Shown in pieces: positions 39,204 to 47,354 of a stretch of DNA of 64,000 nt. The DNA comes from Bacillota bacterium. GTDB lineage: Bacteria; Bacillota; Clostridia; Christensenellales; UBA1242. The position numbers and the translations under genes were made by a program. Below the pieces are notes generated by a model that saw nothing but the letters and a program-made list of their open reading frames with translations, was not told where the DNA came from and did not search any database. Numbering within the stretch: position 1 is the first letter of the stretch; each line of letters starts with the position of its first letter. The stretch is from contig WRBV01000002.1 in assembly GCA_009784375.1 (NCBI GenBank), positions 62,001-126,000 of the forward strand, in the 5' to 3' direction.

Positions 39204-41623
39204 AAAATATATTTGCAAAGTTATTTGGAATTACTGTATTGACTGGGCTTGCTTTATTTTCTTGGGGGTTTGCACCTGTAAATGAAGAGTATGAACAGCC
39301 AGTAATTGTTGTATGTGATGAAACTTTTGCTCGAAACCTTGAAAGAGGCAAGGCACTTGTTGATGAGACATTGGAAAGATATCGTACATTGACAAGAAAT
39401 GGTTTGGTATATGATGACCAGTTCGCGGGCATTTGGTTTTGCGGTGATGGGCACTTGAATATTGGTATAACAAACCAATTACAAAATATAACAAGAAATT
39501 CCTATGTAATATATCATGTGCGTGAATTCTCATACAATTTTTTAAATGATATGCATAGTGTAATTACAAATTTGATGCCAAGATATTCAATTTGGGGAAG
39601 TGCAACCACATCAAGATATAATCGAGTTGAGATAAGTTTCAGTAATATAGAATACAAAGCAAGGATTATTAATCATCTTGAGAGATACTCACTTTTTGAG
39701 GAAAATGCAATTTTATTTATCGAAGCAGAACGTGGATTTGTAATGCCAGATCCTCACCTTGTTGTGCCACCGCCTATTATTAATCCCCCTGTACGCGATA
39801 TACGTGCTGGTCAACAGGTATCTCATAGTATAATTAATTTTGGCAGTATAGGTGCGAAAGCAGTTTGTAACAGAACTGGGAGAAGAGGAATTTTAACCAA
39901 CGAACATGTGATTCCTGCAAACACTCGTTTAATGCATGGGAGTAGATATACTAATCTTATTAATCCAATGCCAATTGGAATAAGGGCACAAGCACAAATC
40001 GGAGGAAAAGTGGATGCGGCATTTGTTCCTTTTGATAATCCAAACCATTGGTATTTTACATCGTCTGCATCATATGGTAATACGGTAATTCCGAGGACCT
40101 ATATGTCAAATCGAAATTCGATTATCGAAGGTCTTCCTGTTGTGAAATTTGGTGCTACTACTGGACGGACATATGGAATAATACAAAATACTGATGTATC
40201 CTTTATTAGTACGGATGACAGGCAATTTACAAATAAAATTAATCACAATGCTTTTGCCTTACGTGGGGATAGTGGCGGGCCTCTTTTCTTGGTTGGTGGA
40301 CATGGAAGGCATATTCTATTGGGAATAAATTCGCATGTTTTAGGTGCATCTACAATGGCAAGTAATATCCACAATGTTATAGAGGCGTTGGACATTACAA
40401 TAGTAAGTGAAGGTGAGGTGCTTAATTTAATTGATGATTATCAGACGCAATATTTACCAGTCGCAGGGAGCGAAATATTATTCCAACACAATTACGCATC
40501 ATTCATGGTAGAGATGTTTGCAAATGATGGCAGTATAAAATCATTTAGCTTTAGTGGTGATGGAGAGCGAACAACAATTTCTAGTCCAAGTTGGGGTAAT
40601 GGTTTTTTAAATGATAAGTATCTCTTTATAAGAGGAAGACTTGTTTTTTATGAAGATAGATTTAGAATAAATGCAACAATAAGTGAAACAGAAGCATTTC
40701 ATCAAACCTTTTTTGGTAATCCAGGTGCAAGATTTACATTTATGAGAATTGTGTCAACAACAATGTCCGAATGGAGTGTTATAAGTGGACCGCTTGCTCA
40801 TACAATTCATACCGCAGAAGAATTGAATAATATTCGTAACAACTTGAACGGTGTTTTCATCCTTGGCGATAATATCGACTTACGAGGGTTTGAACAATGG
40901 AATCCGATTGCGAATTTTCGGGGGATATTGGATGGCAATGGGTTTTTTATTTCCAATATGCATATAAACCGTGTTGGGGCGAATTGGTCGTCGCATGTGT
41001 TTCTTGGGTTGTTTGCAAACCTTGGTGGGACTGTGCGTAATTTAGGAATTTGCAGCAGTACGATAACGGTAACAAATAACCAAAATGGGGTCGGTTGGGT
41101 GTGTGCAGGATTTATTGCGGGGACACTTGAACCGAATGGACGGGTCGAGGATGTTATTATCGTGGACACAAATTATTTAAGTGTATATCGCCACAGGTCA
41201 CAAATTGGTATGGTTGTTGGATATTCATATGGAACGATTACTGGGAATTGGGTTATTGGTGCGCGGCTTTCTGGGAATGGTGATATGGGTGGAATTGTTG
41301 GGGGAATGTATGGTGGGGTTGTCGAGGGTAATGTGGTTAATTGGTTGACAATATCTCATACGCATAATAATACTAACCGAGGTGTTGGTGGTATTGTCGG
41401 CTATCAAAACAGGGGGAGTGTTATAAATAACCGCGTGGACAGAGGTGGGATAAGTTGGATGAATACGGGCGGTCCATTTATAGGAACTATATCAGGTCGG
41501 AGCAGAAATGGGGCTTTTGATGGTAATTCTGCAAGCTCGATTAACCTTACAACGCGAGATCCGCGCGGTCAATTCAGCAGTTATACGCGACCACTTGTCG
41601 TTCAACGCGGTCTAATTGGGTAA
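39200..41623 (+). CDS. Secreted trypsin-like (S1) serine protease with pro-domain and GLUG beta-helix region
   Basis: 807 residues with signal peptide. Residues about 30-195 resemble a pro-domain. A chymotrypsin-fold protease follows: His in GILTNEHVIP, Asp in GGKVDAAFVPF, Ser in LRGDSGGPLFL, the complete S1 triad of the streptogrisin type. After a linker, the C-terminal 280 residues carry GLUG-like repeats (LGLFANLGGTVRNLGI, GMVVGYSYGTITGN, GGIVGGMYGGVVEGN, GGIVGYQNRGSVINN) that form a right-handed helix for adhesion. No sortase signal. SD GAGGA; 4-nt overlap with the upstream lipoprotein gene. Confidence 0.75.
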   Translation: MKNIFAKLFGITVLTGLALFSWGFAPVNEEYEQPVIVVCDETFARNLERGKALVDETLERYRTLTRNGLVYDDQFAGIWFCGDGHLNIGITNQLQNITRNSYVIYHVREFSYNFLNDMHSVITNLMPRYSIWGSATTSRYNRVEISFSNIEYKARIINHLERYSLFEENAILFIEAERGFVMPDPHLVVPPPIINPPVRDIRAGQQVSHSIINFGSIGAKAVCNRTGRRGILTNEHVIPANTRLMHGSRYTNLINPMPIGIRAQAQIGGKVDAAFVPFDNPNHWYFTSSASYGNTVIPRTYMSNRNSIIEGLPVVKFGATTGRTYGIIQNTDVSFISTDDRQFTNKINHNAFALRGDSGGPLFLVGGHGRHILLGINSHVLGASTMASNIHNVIEALDITIVSEGEVLNLIDDYQTQYLPVAGSEILFQHNYASFMVEMFANDGSIKSFSFSGDGERTTISSPSWGNGFLNDKYLFIRGRLVFYEDRFRINATISETEAFHQTFFGNPGARFTFMRIVSTTMSEWSVISGPLAHTIHTAEELNNIRNNLNGVFILGDNIDLRGFEQWNPIANFRGILDGNGFFISNMHINRVGANWSSHVFLGLFANLGGTVRNLGICSSTITVTNNQNGVGWVCAGFIAGTLEPNGRVEDVIIVDTNYLSVYRHRSQIGMVVGYSYGTITGNWVIGARLSGNGDMGGIVGGMYGGVVEGNVVNWLTISHTHNNTNRGVGGIVGYQNRGSVINNRVDRGGISWMNTGGPFIGTISGRSRNGAFDGNSASSINLTTRDPRGQFSSYTRPLVVQRGLIG

Positions 41624-41674
41624 AGTATGTAAAATCGCTTGCAATAGTGGTCAAGTTAATGTATATAATATACT

Positions 41675-42118
41675 ATGGCAACAAGTACAATCATGATTAT
41701 AGTATGGGCGTCGTTGATGGCGATTGCTCTTTTAATAGAAGTTTTCACTTATGACTTGGTTTCAATCTTCTTTGTCCCTGCGGCATTACCAAGTTTATTA
41801 CTTGCGGTGTTCGAAGTTGATATTGCTTGGCAGATTGTTTCATTCATAGTATTGGCAATTGTGTTTATACTTGCGTTTCGTCCGCTTCTTAAAAAGTGGC
41901 TTATTAAAGAGACCATTCCAACAAATATCACCGATGTGAATTATGGAAAGAAGGTCAGGTTATTACAAGACACCGTCGACGGGCATTCAACAATAAAGGT
42001 TAACGACGTAACATGGAGAGCAAAGGTAACAGAAGGCGGAGATCTACCGAAAGACAGCCTTGTTGAAATCGTGAGCTCGGAATCTAACAAGTTTTTGGTA
42101 AAAATTGCATCTGAATAA
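41675..42118 (+). CDS. NfeD-like membrane protein
   Basis: 147 residues: two or three N-terminal helices, then a C-terminal OB-fold (GKKVRLLQDTVDGHSTIKVNDVTWRAKVTEGGDLPKDSLVEIVSSESNKFLVKI) typical of NfeD proteins, which partner SPFH proteins. The stomatin-like gene follows 51 nt downstream. TATAAT ends 5 nt before the ATG, and there is no SD. Confidence 0.85.
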   Translation: MATSTIMIIVWASLMAIALLIEVFTYDLVSIFFVPAALPSLLLAVFEVDIAWQIVSFIVLAIVFILAFRPLLKKWLIKETIPTNITDVNYGKKVRLLQDTVDGHSTIKVNDVTWRAKVTEGGDLPKDSLVEIVSSESNKFLVKIASE

Positions 42119-42169
42119 GATGCATTTTTACATAAACTATAAAAATTAAAAAAGGAGATTAATACTAGA

Positions 42170-43063
42170 ATGGAAACAGCGTTGATTGTACTTGGGATTA
42201 TTGGTGCGGTTGTAATTATAATCCTTATCATGCACATTCGTATTGTGCAGCAAGGTGAAGCAGTAGTTGTGCAGAGACTCGGTAAATATAGCCGAACATT
42301 GGATACAGGTCTAAGGTGGCTTGTGCCTTTCTTTGACAGAGTGCGTGCAAAAGTTCTTCTTAAGGAACAGGTTGCGGACTTTGACCCGACCGCAGTTATT
42401 ACAAAAGATAACGTGCGTATGATGATTGACTCGGTTGTATTCTTTCAAATCGTAGAGCCAAAATTGTTCGTTTACGGTGTTGAAAACCCATTGAAAGCGA
42501 TTGATAACTTGACAGCAACTACACTTCGTAACATAGTCGGTGAGTTAGAGCTTGATGAAACACTTTCAAGCCGTGAACTTGTTAACAATAAGATGCAGGC
42601 AATCATTGACGAGGCAACAAACCCATGGGGAATTAAAGTTCACCGTGTCGAGCTTCGTAACATTATTCCACCAGCATCTATCCAGGACAGCTTGGAAAAG
42701 CAAATGCGTGCAGAACGTGAAAGAAGACAAGCAATTCTTCAGGCAGAGGGTGAAAAGCGTGCAAACATTCTTGTTGCAGAGGGTGAAAAGCAAGCGGCTA
42801 TCCTTCGTGCAGAAGCGCGTAAGTTCGCACTTCTTACTGAGGCTGAGGGTCAGGCAGAGGCTATTAAGAAAATTGTTCAGGCAAAACCAGACGCAAGTTA
42901 CCTTACATTACAAGGTTTCGATGCGTTGAAAACACTTGCTGACGGACAATCTACAACAATTATTGTTCCAAGTGAAATCCAGAATGTTGCGTCGATGTTT
43001 GCATCTATGAGCGGAGTATTACAAGCAAAGAAAGAAGCCGCAGCGAAAGTAACAAAGAAGTAA
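42170..43063 (+). CDS. SPFH/stomatin-like membrane protein (QmcA type)
   Basis: 297 residues: one N-terminal helix, SPFH/Band 7 domain (VQQGEAVVVQRLGKYSRTLDTGLRWLVPFFDRV ... LRNIVGELELDETLSSRELVNNKM), then an Ala/Glu-rich coiled coil (about 180-235) and a C-terminal VPSEIQNV. SPFH proteins assemble into membrane microdomain scaffolds and regulate membrane proteases together with NfeD proteins. SD AAAGGAG lies before the ATG. Confidence 0.9.
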   Translation: METALIVLGIIGAVVIIILIMHIRIVQQGEAVVVQRLGKYSRTLDTGLRWLVPFFDRVRAKVLLKEQVADFDPTAVITKDNVRMMIDSVVFFQIVEPKLFVYGVENPLKAIDNLTATTLRNIVGELELDETLSSRELVNNKMQAIIDEATNPWGIKVHRVELRNIIPPASIQDSLEKQMRAERERRQAILQAEGEKRANILVAEGEKQAAILRAEARKFALLTEAEGQAEAIKKIVQAKPDASYLTLQGFDALKTLADGQSTTIIVPSEIQNVASMFASMSGVLQAKKEAAAKVTKK

Positions 43064-43077
43064 GTCTTGAATTAATT

Positions 43078-43107
43078 AAAAACTCGTCTTCCACAGGCGG
43101 GTTTTTT
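43078..43107 (+). terminator. Intrinsic terminator of the NfeD/SPFH operon
   Basis: AAAAACTCGTC-TTCCACA-GGCGGGTTTTTT, with two wobble pairs. Confidence 0.75.
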
Positions 43108-43113
43108 GTTGTA

Positions 43114-43142
43114 TTGACATTTTGAACCAGATATGGTATAGT
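43114..43142 (+). promoter_or_regulatory. Promoter of the 43210 gene
   Basis: TTGACA (43114-43119), 17 bp, TATAGT (43137-43142). Start near 43149, just before the SD repeat array. Confidence 0.7.
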
Positions 43143-43153
43143 TTTTTATATTT

Positions 43154-43204
43154 AGGAGGTCTCCAACAGGAGGTCTCCAACAGGAGGTCTCCAACAGGAG
43201 GTCT
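43154..43204 (+). repeat. Tandem array of SD-containing 14-bp units
   Basis: AGGAGGTCTCCAAC repeated exactly three times plus a fourth partial unit AGGAGGTCT whose AGGAGG is the working SD 8 nt before ATG 43210. Each unit holds a perfect SD and a complementary CTCC. Confidence 0.95.
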
Positions 43205-43209
43205 TTTTT

Positions 43210-43791
43210 ATGGAAAAGAAAAGTAAATTGCGTGAGTTTGTTAAAGGTTTGAATGAAGATGTAGTAGGACTTGGTGTAGGAGCAACAATATTTGTTGGAG
43301 GTATTGCAGTCGGTGCATCAATGGGGCATGCGAGTGATGTGGCGTTTAATGAAAGTTATGAACAAAGATTGCAAAATTCATATGAGCGAAGATTGAATGC
43401 AGATGAACGTGAGTTTGAACGAACAGCAATTATGTTGAGAAACATGGGCGTAGAAATTGATGAAAATGGTGAACAATTTTTGATTGATTCTTCAGAGCAA
43501 CGTATGGTCGATGCGACGAATGCGACAACAGAAACCAGGTCTGGCACAGCGTACGCTACTGGAATTGTAGGAGGGCTTGTAGGGTTGCTTGGCGGAATGG
43601 CAGGTGGTTTTGGTGCTTCGATTGGAGTAGAAAAAATGCAAGACTATATAAGAGATAAAGAATGGGAAGAAAGACGAGAGGCAAGAAGACGCAAAGAAGA
43701 AGAGTTGGAGCGTGTAGAAGAGGGCAAGAGACAAGATGCTCGTGATGATACATTGGCACTTGGTGGGAATATAATTGAACGCAGTCTATGA
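43210..43791 (+). CDS. Membrane protein with glycine-rich helices and charged coiled-coil tail
   Basis: 193 residues. Two glycine-rich hydrophobic segments (VVGLGVGATIFVGGIAVGASMG and YATGIVGGLVGLLGGMAGGFGASIG) are separated by a hydrophilic region and followed by an Arg/Glu-rich helix (EWEERREARRRKEEELERVEEGKRQ). No family recognised. Expression is driven by a good promoter and an unusual four-fold SD array, which could make translation sensitive to repeat number. Confidence 0.65.
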   Translation: MEKKSKLREFVKGLNEDVVGLGVGATIFVGGIAVGASMGHASDVAFNESYEQRLQNSYERRLNADEREFERTAIMLRNMGVEIDENGEQFLIDSSEQRMVDATNATTETRSGTAYATGIVGGLVGLLGGMAGGFGASIGVEKMQDYIRDKEWEERREARRRKEEELERVEEGKRQDARDDTLALGGNIIERSL

Positions 43792-43796
43792 TAATC

Positions 43797-43822
43797 AAAC
43801 CGAGCAAATGCTCGGTTTTTTG
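43797..43822 (+). terminator. Intrinsic terminator
   Basis: AAACCGAGC-AAAT-GCTCGGTTTTTT, between the 43210 gene and the glnA leader promoter. Confidence 0.9.
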
Positions 43823-43852
43823 TTGACTTTGGTGTGGTTTTTATCATATAAT
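43823..43852 (+). promoter_or_regulatory. Promoter of the glnA leader
   Basis: TTGACT (43823-43828), 18 bp, consensus TATAAT (43847-43852), 5 nt to the leader-peptide ATG. Confidence 0.75.
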
Positions 43853-43857
43853 ATATT

Positions 43858-43896
43858 ATGAACTTTTATTCCTTGAACCAAGAACAACAGCAGTAA
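43858..43896 (+). CDS. Glutamine-rich leader peptide (candidate attenuator sensor)
   Basis: A leaderless 12-codon ORF MNFYSLNQEQQQ-stop, 5 nt after a consensus -10. Four of its last five codons are Gln (CAA GAA CAA CAG CAG TAA). It is followed by a hairpin GTGTGTGGA-AGAA-TCCGCGCAC directly after the stop codon and, 70 nt on, an intrinsic terminator. The downstream operon encodes a glutamine synthetase. Codons for the product of the controlled pathway, clustered just before a terminator, are the classic design of trp/his-type attenuation leaders. Too short for the ORF track. Confidence 0.6.
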   Translation: MNFYSLNQEQQQ

Positions 43897-44001
43897 GTGT
43901 GTGGAAGAATCCGCGCACTATTTGTAGTTGCTCGGAGAATTTCAAGGATATAATAACTTGATTTGGAACACCTGGGCAAAATGCCTGGGTGTTTTTGTTT
44001 T
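43897..44001 (+). promoter_or_regulatory. Putative glnA attenuator: structured leader and terminator
   Basis: Hairpin after the leader stop (43897-43918), then TTCAAGGA (about 43941-43948), which is complementary to TCCTTGAA inside the leader ORF, then terminator AACACCTGGGCA-AAA-TGCCTGGGTGTT followed by TTTGTTTT (43967-44001). The pairing between leader codons and downstream RNA gives a route for the ribosome position to change folding. The exact antiterminator is not resolved by eye. Confidence 0.55.
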
Positions 44002-44046
44002 AATTGGTTAAAGGAATAAAAGTTCATAAAATAAGGAGATTAAAAA

Positions 44047-44232
44047 ATGAAAACAAATTATGTTGATGATGATAATTACATGGACTTGTACGAGAGTTTA
44101 AAAGGTTTTCGACATTATGGAAATGACTGTATGGATGGTAAAACACCAGTCGATTATATTCCTGTCGAGGGAGCCAAGTTGACGAAAATGCTTGAGAAAT
44201 TTAGAAAGGAGTCAGAAAATGAAAAAGGATGA
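44047..44232 (+). CDS. Small acidic protein cotranscribed with glnA
   Basis: 61 residues with SD AAGGAG: MKTNYVDDDNYMDLYESLKG..., acidic, Tyr-rich, soluble. It overlaps the glnA start by 14 nt, implying translational coupling and a role linked to glutamine synthetase. No family recognised. Small inhibitor proteins of glutamine synthetase of similar size are known in other bacteria, but no sequence likeness is claimed. Confidence 0.55.
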   Translation: MKTNYVDDDNYMDLYESLKGFRHYGNDCMDGKTPVDYIPVEGAKLTKMLEKFRKESENEKG

Positions 44233-45380
44233 AATCATTGAAATAATAAAAAATGAAAATGTAAAATTCATAAAGATGATGTTTGTGGATTTACGGGGGT
44301 GTCCCCAAAGCCATCGAAGTGACAACACATGTGTTGGATGATGTTTTTGCAGGTTTGATTACTATTGATGGGTCGAGTATTTACGGTATGACGGATGTGC
44401 ATAATTCGGACTTGTTGCTTGTTCCCGATTTAAATTCGTTCAGGATTTTGCCAATATGTAACAGCGAAATTGGAAATGTTGCTGTATTTATGTGCTTTGT
44501 TTGTAACCCAGATGGGACACCAGCCAAAGGTTGTACTCGATCAATCTTGAAAAGAGAATTAGATGTGCTGGGCAAGTGTGGCTTTGACAAAATGAATGTG
44601 GGTTTTGAACCCGAGTTCTTTTTGTTGCGTGATGGAAAGATTTTAGATGATGAAAGTTATGCCGATATAACAGAAGTCGATAGAATACTTCGTGAGATGA
44701 TGTTTGAATTTGAACGCGTTGGAATAATTCCGCTTACTTGCCATCATGAAAGGGCACCATCACAATTTGAAATTACATTTAAATATGAAGATGCTATGCG
44801 AAGTTGCGATAATCTTGTATTGTATAAAATGATTGCAAAGCACGTTGCATGTAAAAATGGGTTAGATTTGATTTTTGATCCAAAGCCTTTTGAAAGTGTA
44901 AACGGAAGTGGATGTCATACAAACATATCATTGGCAAAAAATGGTAAAAATGCCTTTGCAAAGGATGATGGATTGTCCGATATAGCAATGTGTTTTATTA
45001 GTGGAATTTTGGAAAATGCGGGGGCAATTACTTGGCTTGCAAATTCAAGCGAAGATTCATATAAAAGGCTTGTGCCGAATGCCGAGGCACCAACTAAAAT
45101 TTGTTGGGGATATCATAATAGAAGTGCGATGATACGTATTCCAAAGGCAAGTGAAAATGCGACAAGAGTAGAACTGCGAAGCCCAGATATGATGATGAAT
45201 CCATATTTATGTGTTGCGGGAATTTTGAGAGTAGGTCTTGATGATGTCAAACGCATGGCATTGCCACCAAAACCGATTGGAGATGTATCGGACAATGATG
45301 AAATTAAACATTTGCCCGCAAGTCTTGAAGATGCAATGCGAGAATTTAAAGCGTCAGAATTATTTCGTGGATTTTTATAA
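44219..45380 (+). CDS. glnA: Glutamine synthetase, type I-like, with an apparent frameshift and short C-terminus
   Basis: ATG 44219 (SD AAAGGAG) reads ...VKFIKMMFVDLRG in one frame. The rest, VPKAIEV onward, is one frame over. Removing one G from the G5 run at 44295-44299 restores a continuous GS sequence. Motifs are GFEPEFFL (metal Glu), SQFEITFKYEDA, PKPFESVNGSGCHTNISL, YKRLVPNAEAP, NRSAMIRIP and VELRSPDMMMNPYL. The reconstructed protein is about 386 residues, shorter at the C-terminus than usual GS-I (about 440-470). The cause may be a sequencing or assembly error, a recent mutation or recoding. The enzyme makes glutamine from glutamate, ammonia and ATP. The operon follows the Gln-rich leader. 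Confidence 0.8.
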
Positions 45381-45381
45381 A

Positions 45382-45409
45382 TTGGAATTTTAAAATGCTA
45401 TGCTATAAT
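45382..45409 (+). promoter_or_regulatory. Promoter of the TM2 protein gene, leaderless type
   Basis: TTGGAA (45382-45387), 16 bp, TGC-TATAAT (45404-45409), 6 nt to the ATG. Confidence 0.65.
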
Positions 45410-45415
45410 TAAAAT

Positions 45416-46144
45416 ATGTCTGAGCCGAACAAAAGAATAGTTGTTGATGAAAAGTTGGACAAGCTGTATGTAAAAAACGTGCGGTGTCCATATTGTCGTG
45501 CATTGATTCCAAAATTCACAACGACTTGTGTTCAATGTGGTGTTACAAAGGAACAAATTTCGGCGGCAAGTCATCAAGAAGCTAAACAAATTCTTGAGGG
45601 TAAAGCACAAGGCAAAGTCATAATGAGCAAGCGTCGTCCCGATGATTTGCAATTTGGGCGGTTTGTTATAATACTTATATTCTTTGGAATGTTTGGTGCA
45701 CATAATTTCTATGTTGGGCGAAAGATACGTGGTTGGATAATGTTATGTTCTATGCTTTTGTTAATTGCTTCGTTCTTTATATTTAATGTGGGAACAGCGG
45801 CAGAGAATTTCCAAGACATGCATCCATGGCGACGAACATTCAGGGGAGTTTGGTTTCCGTTTGATGCGCCTGGGATTATTGCTATAATAGTTTGGTTTTT
45901 TGATTGGTTTGCGGTTGTGGTTTTTCATCAATTTAAATATCCTGTGCGATTGTCTACGGATGGGGCTGTTATTGGGGCGACAAATTTCAGTAGAAAGAAA
46001 AATGACGGACAAGAAAATATCGCGGTCGATACAGACACCCAGGTTACTCTTGATGATTTGACAAAGCCTAATGATATAGGGATGCCACAAAAGAAGAAGA
46101 GTAAGAAAGAGACCTATGTAAAACAAGGAAAGGCGAAAAAGTAG
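45416..46144 (+). CDS. TM2-domain membrane protein with N-terminal zinc ribbon
   Basis: 242 residues. A zinc ribbon CPYCRALIPKFTTTCVQCG (about 24-42), then a TM2-type pair of helices around FFGMFGAHNFYVGRKIRGWIML, a third or fourth hydrophobic stretch (IIAIIVWFFDWFAVVVFHQF), and a charged C-terminal tail. TM2 proteins are widespread, of uncertain function. Leaderless start. Confidence 0.8.
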   Translation: MSEPNKRIVVDEKLDKLYVKNVRCPYCRALIPKFTTTCVQCGVTKEQISAASHQEAKQILEGKAQGKVIMSKRRPDDLQFGRFVIILIFFGMFGAHNFYVGRKIRGWIMLCSMLLLIASFFIFNVGTAAENFQDMHPWRRTFRGVWFPFDAPGIIAIIVWFFDWFAVVVFHQFKYPVRLSTDGAVIGATNFSRKKNDGQENIAVDTDTQVTLDDLTKPNDIGMPQKKKSKKETYVKQGKAKK

Positions 46145-46175
46145 TAAATTTTGCACTTTGGTGCTACAATAAAAT

Positions 46176-47354
46176 ATGCTCGAGAAGTATGGTTTTAAAA
46201 AGCTTTATAAAGATAACGATGGGCCGACGGTAGTTGTTGGTATGAGTGGCGGTGTGGATTCAAGTGTTTCTGCCGCAGTTTTGAAATGGCAAGGTTATAA
46301 TGTAATTGGGCTTTTTATGAAGAATTGGGAAGAAGTTAGTAATGCTGGGTTCTGTACCGCTGAGAGCGATTATGCCGATGTAAAACGGGTTTGTGAGGCA
46401 CTTGATATTCCGTACTATGCGGTAAATTTTTCGAAAGAATATATGAACAATGTGTTCAAGGTTTTTTTGAATGGGTTGGAACGAGGGTATACACCAAATC
46501 CAGATATACTTTGCAATCGTGAGATAAAGTTTGGACCGTTTCTTGATTATGCCAAGAAAATTGGGGCGGATTATATTGCAACGGGACATTACTGCCGTTC
46601 TGCGGCATCTTTTGGGTTAAATTGCGATTCTTCGTTGGTCACTTGCTCTAGCAAGCTCCTTGCGGATAGCTTTCTTTTAAAAGGCTTGGATGAAAAAAAA
46701 GACCAGAGTTATTTTTTGTGTGCGTTGTCACAAGAGCAATTGAGTAAAGTTATATTCCCGATTGGCGGGATACAAAAGGCACAGGTTCGCGAGATTGCGG
46801 CGAGTCTTGGTCTTGTTACCGCAGAAAAGAAAGACAGTACTGGGATATGTTTTATTGGTGAGCGCAAGTTCCGTGATTTTATCAAAGATTATTTTGGTAA
46901 CCAAAGTGGAGATATCAAAACCTTGGATGGACAAGTTGTTGGGCGACACGAGGGATTAATGTATTACACAATGGGGCAGCGCAAAGGTCTTGGGATAGGT
47001 GGAATAAAACAGGTCGCAGACACCGCGCGATGGTTTGTTGTCGGAAAAGATTTGGAAAACAATGTGTTACTCGTCAATAATGGTGAATGCGAGCAAATGT
47101 TTACAAACGAACTAACGGCAATAGACTTTAACTGGATAAGTCGCCCAAGTACAAATGCTTTTACTTGCATGGCAAAAACAAGATACAACCAACCAGACCA
47201 AGATTGTAGTGTTATGATTCAAGACGATGGAAGTTTGCAAATTGTCTTTGCGAAAAAACAACGTGCGGTGACGCCTGGACAATGGGTGGTATTGTATGAT
47301 GGTGATGTGTGTTTGGGTGGGGGAATAATTATGCCGAACAAGGAGTGTGGATGA
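46176..47354 (+). CDS. mnmA: tRNA-specific 2-thiouridylase MnmA
   Basis: 392 residues. PP-loop GMSGGVDSSVSA, first catalytic Cys in NPDILCNREIKFGPF, second in DSTGICFIGERKF, plus KDQSYFLCALSQ. It makes s2U34 in Glu, Gln and Lys tRNAs. The promoter is an extended -10 (TGC-TACAAT) ending 5 nt before the ATG, with no SD. The last codons overlap the start of the phosphatase gene (ATGA). Confidence 0.95.
   Translation: MLEKYGFKKLYKDNDGPTVVVGMSGGVDSSVSAAVLKWQGYNVIGLFMKNWEEVSNAGFCTAESDYADVKRVCEALDIPYYAVNFSKEYMNNVFKVFLNGLERGYTPNPDILCNREIKFGPFLDYAKKIGADYIATGHYCRSAASFGLNCDSSLVTCSSKLLADSFLLKGLDEKKDQSYFLCALSQEQLSKVIFPIGGIQKAQVREIAASLGLVTAEKKDSTGICFIGERKFRDFIKDYFGNQSGDIKTLDGQVVGRHEGLMYYTMGQRKGLGIGGIKQVADTARWFVVGKDLENNVLLVNNGECEQMFTNELTAIDFNWISRPSTNAFTCMAKTRYNQPDQDCSVMIQDDGSLQIVFAKKQRAVTPGQWVVLYDGDVCLGGGIIMPNKECG

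Noticed and set aside
43154-43204. CRISPR-like array
   Set aside because: The units are contiguous 14-bp tandem repeats with no unique spacers, placed at an SD.
43858-44001. 6S RNA assignment
   Set aside because: CCTTGAACCAAG resembles part of E. coli 6S RNA, but the RNA is shorter than typical 6S and has a Gln-rich leaderless ORF before glnA; kept only as an alternative.
44283-44300. Programmed frameshift as the preferred explanation for glnA
   Set aside because: The G5 run gives no recognised slippery heptamer with a downstream stimulator; error or mutation is simpler, so recoding is only listed as possible.
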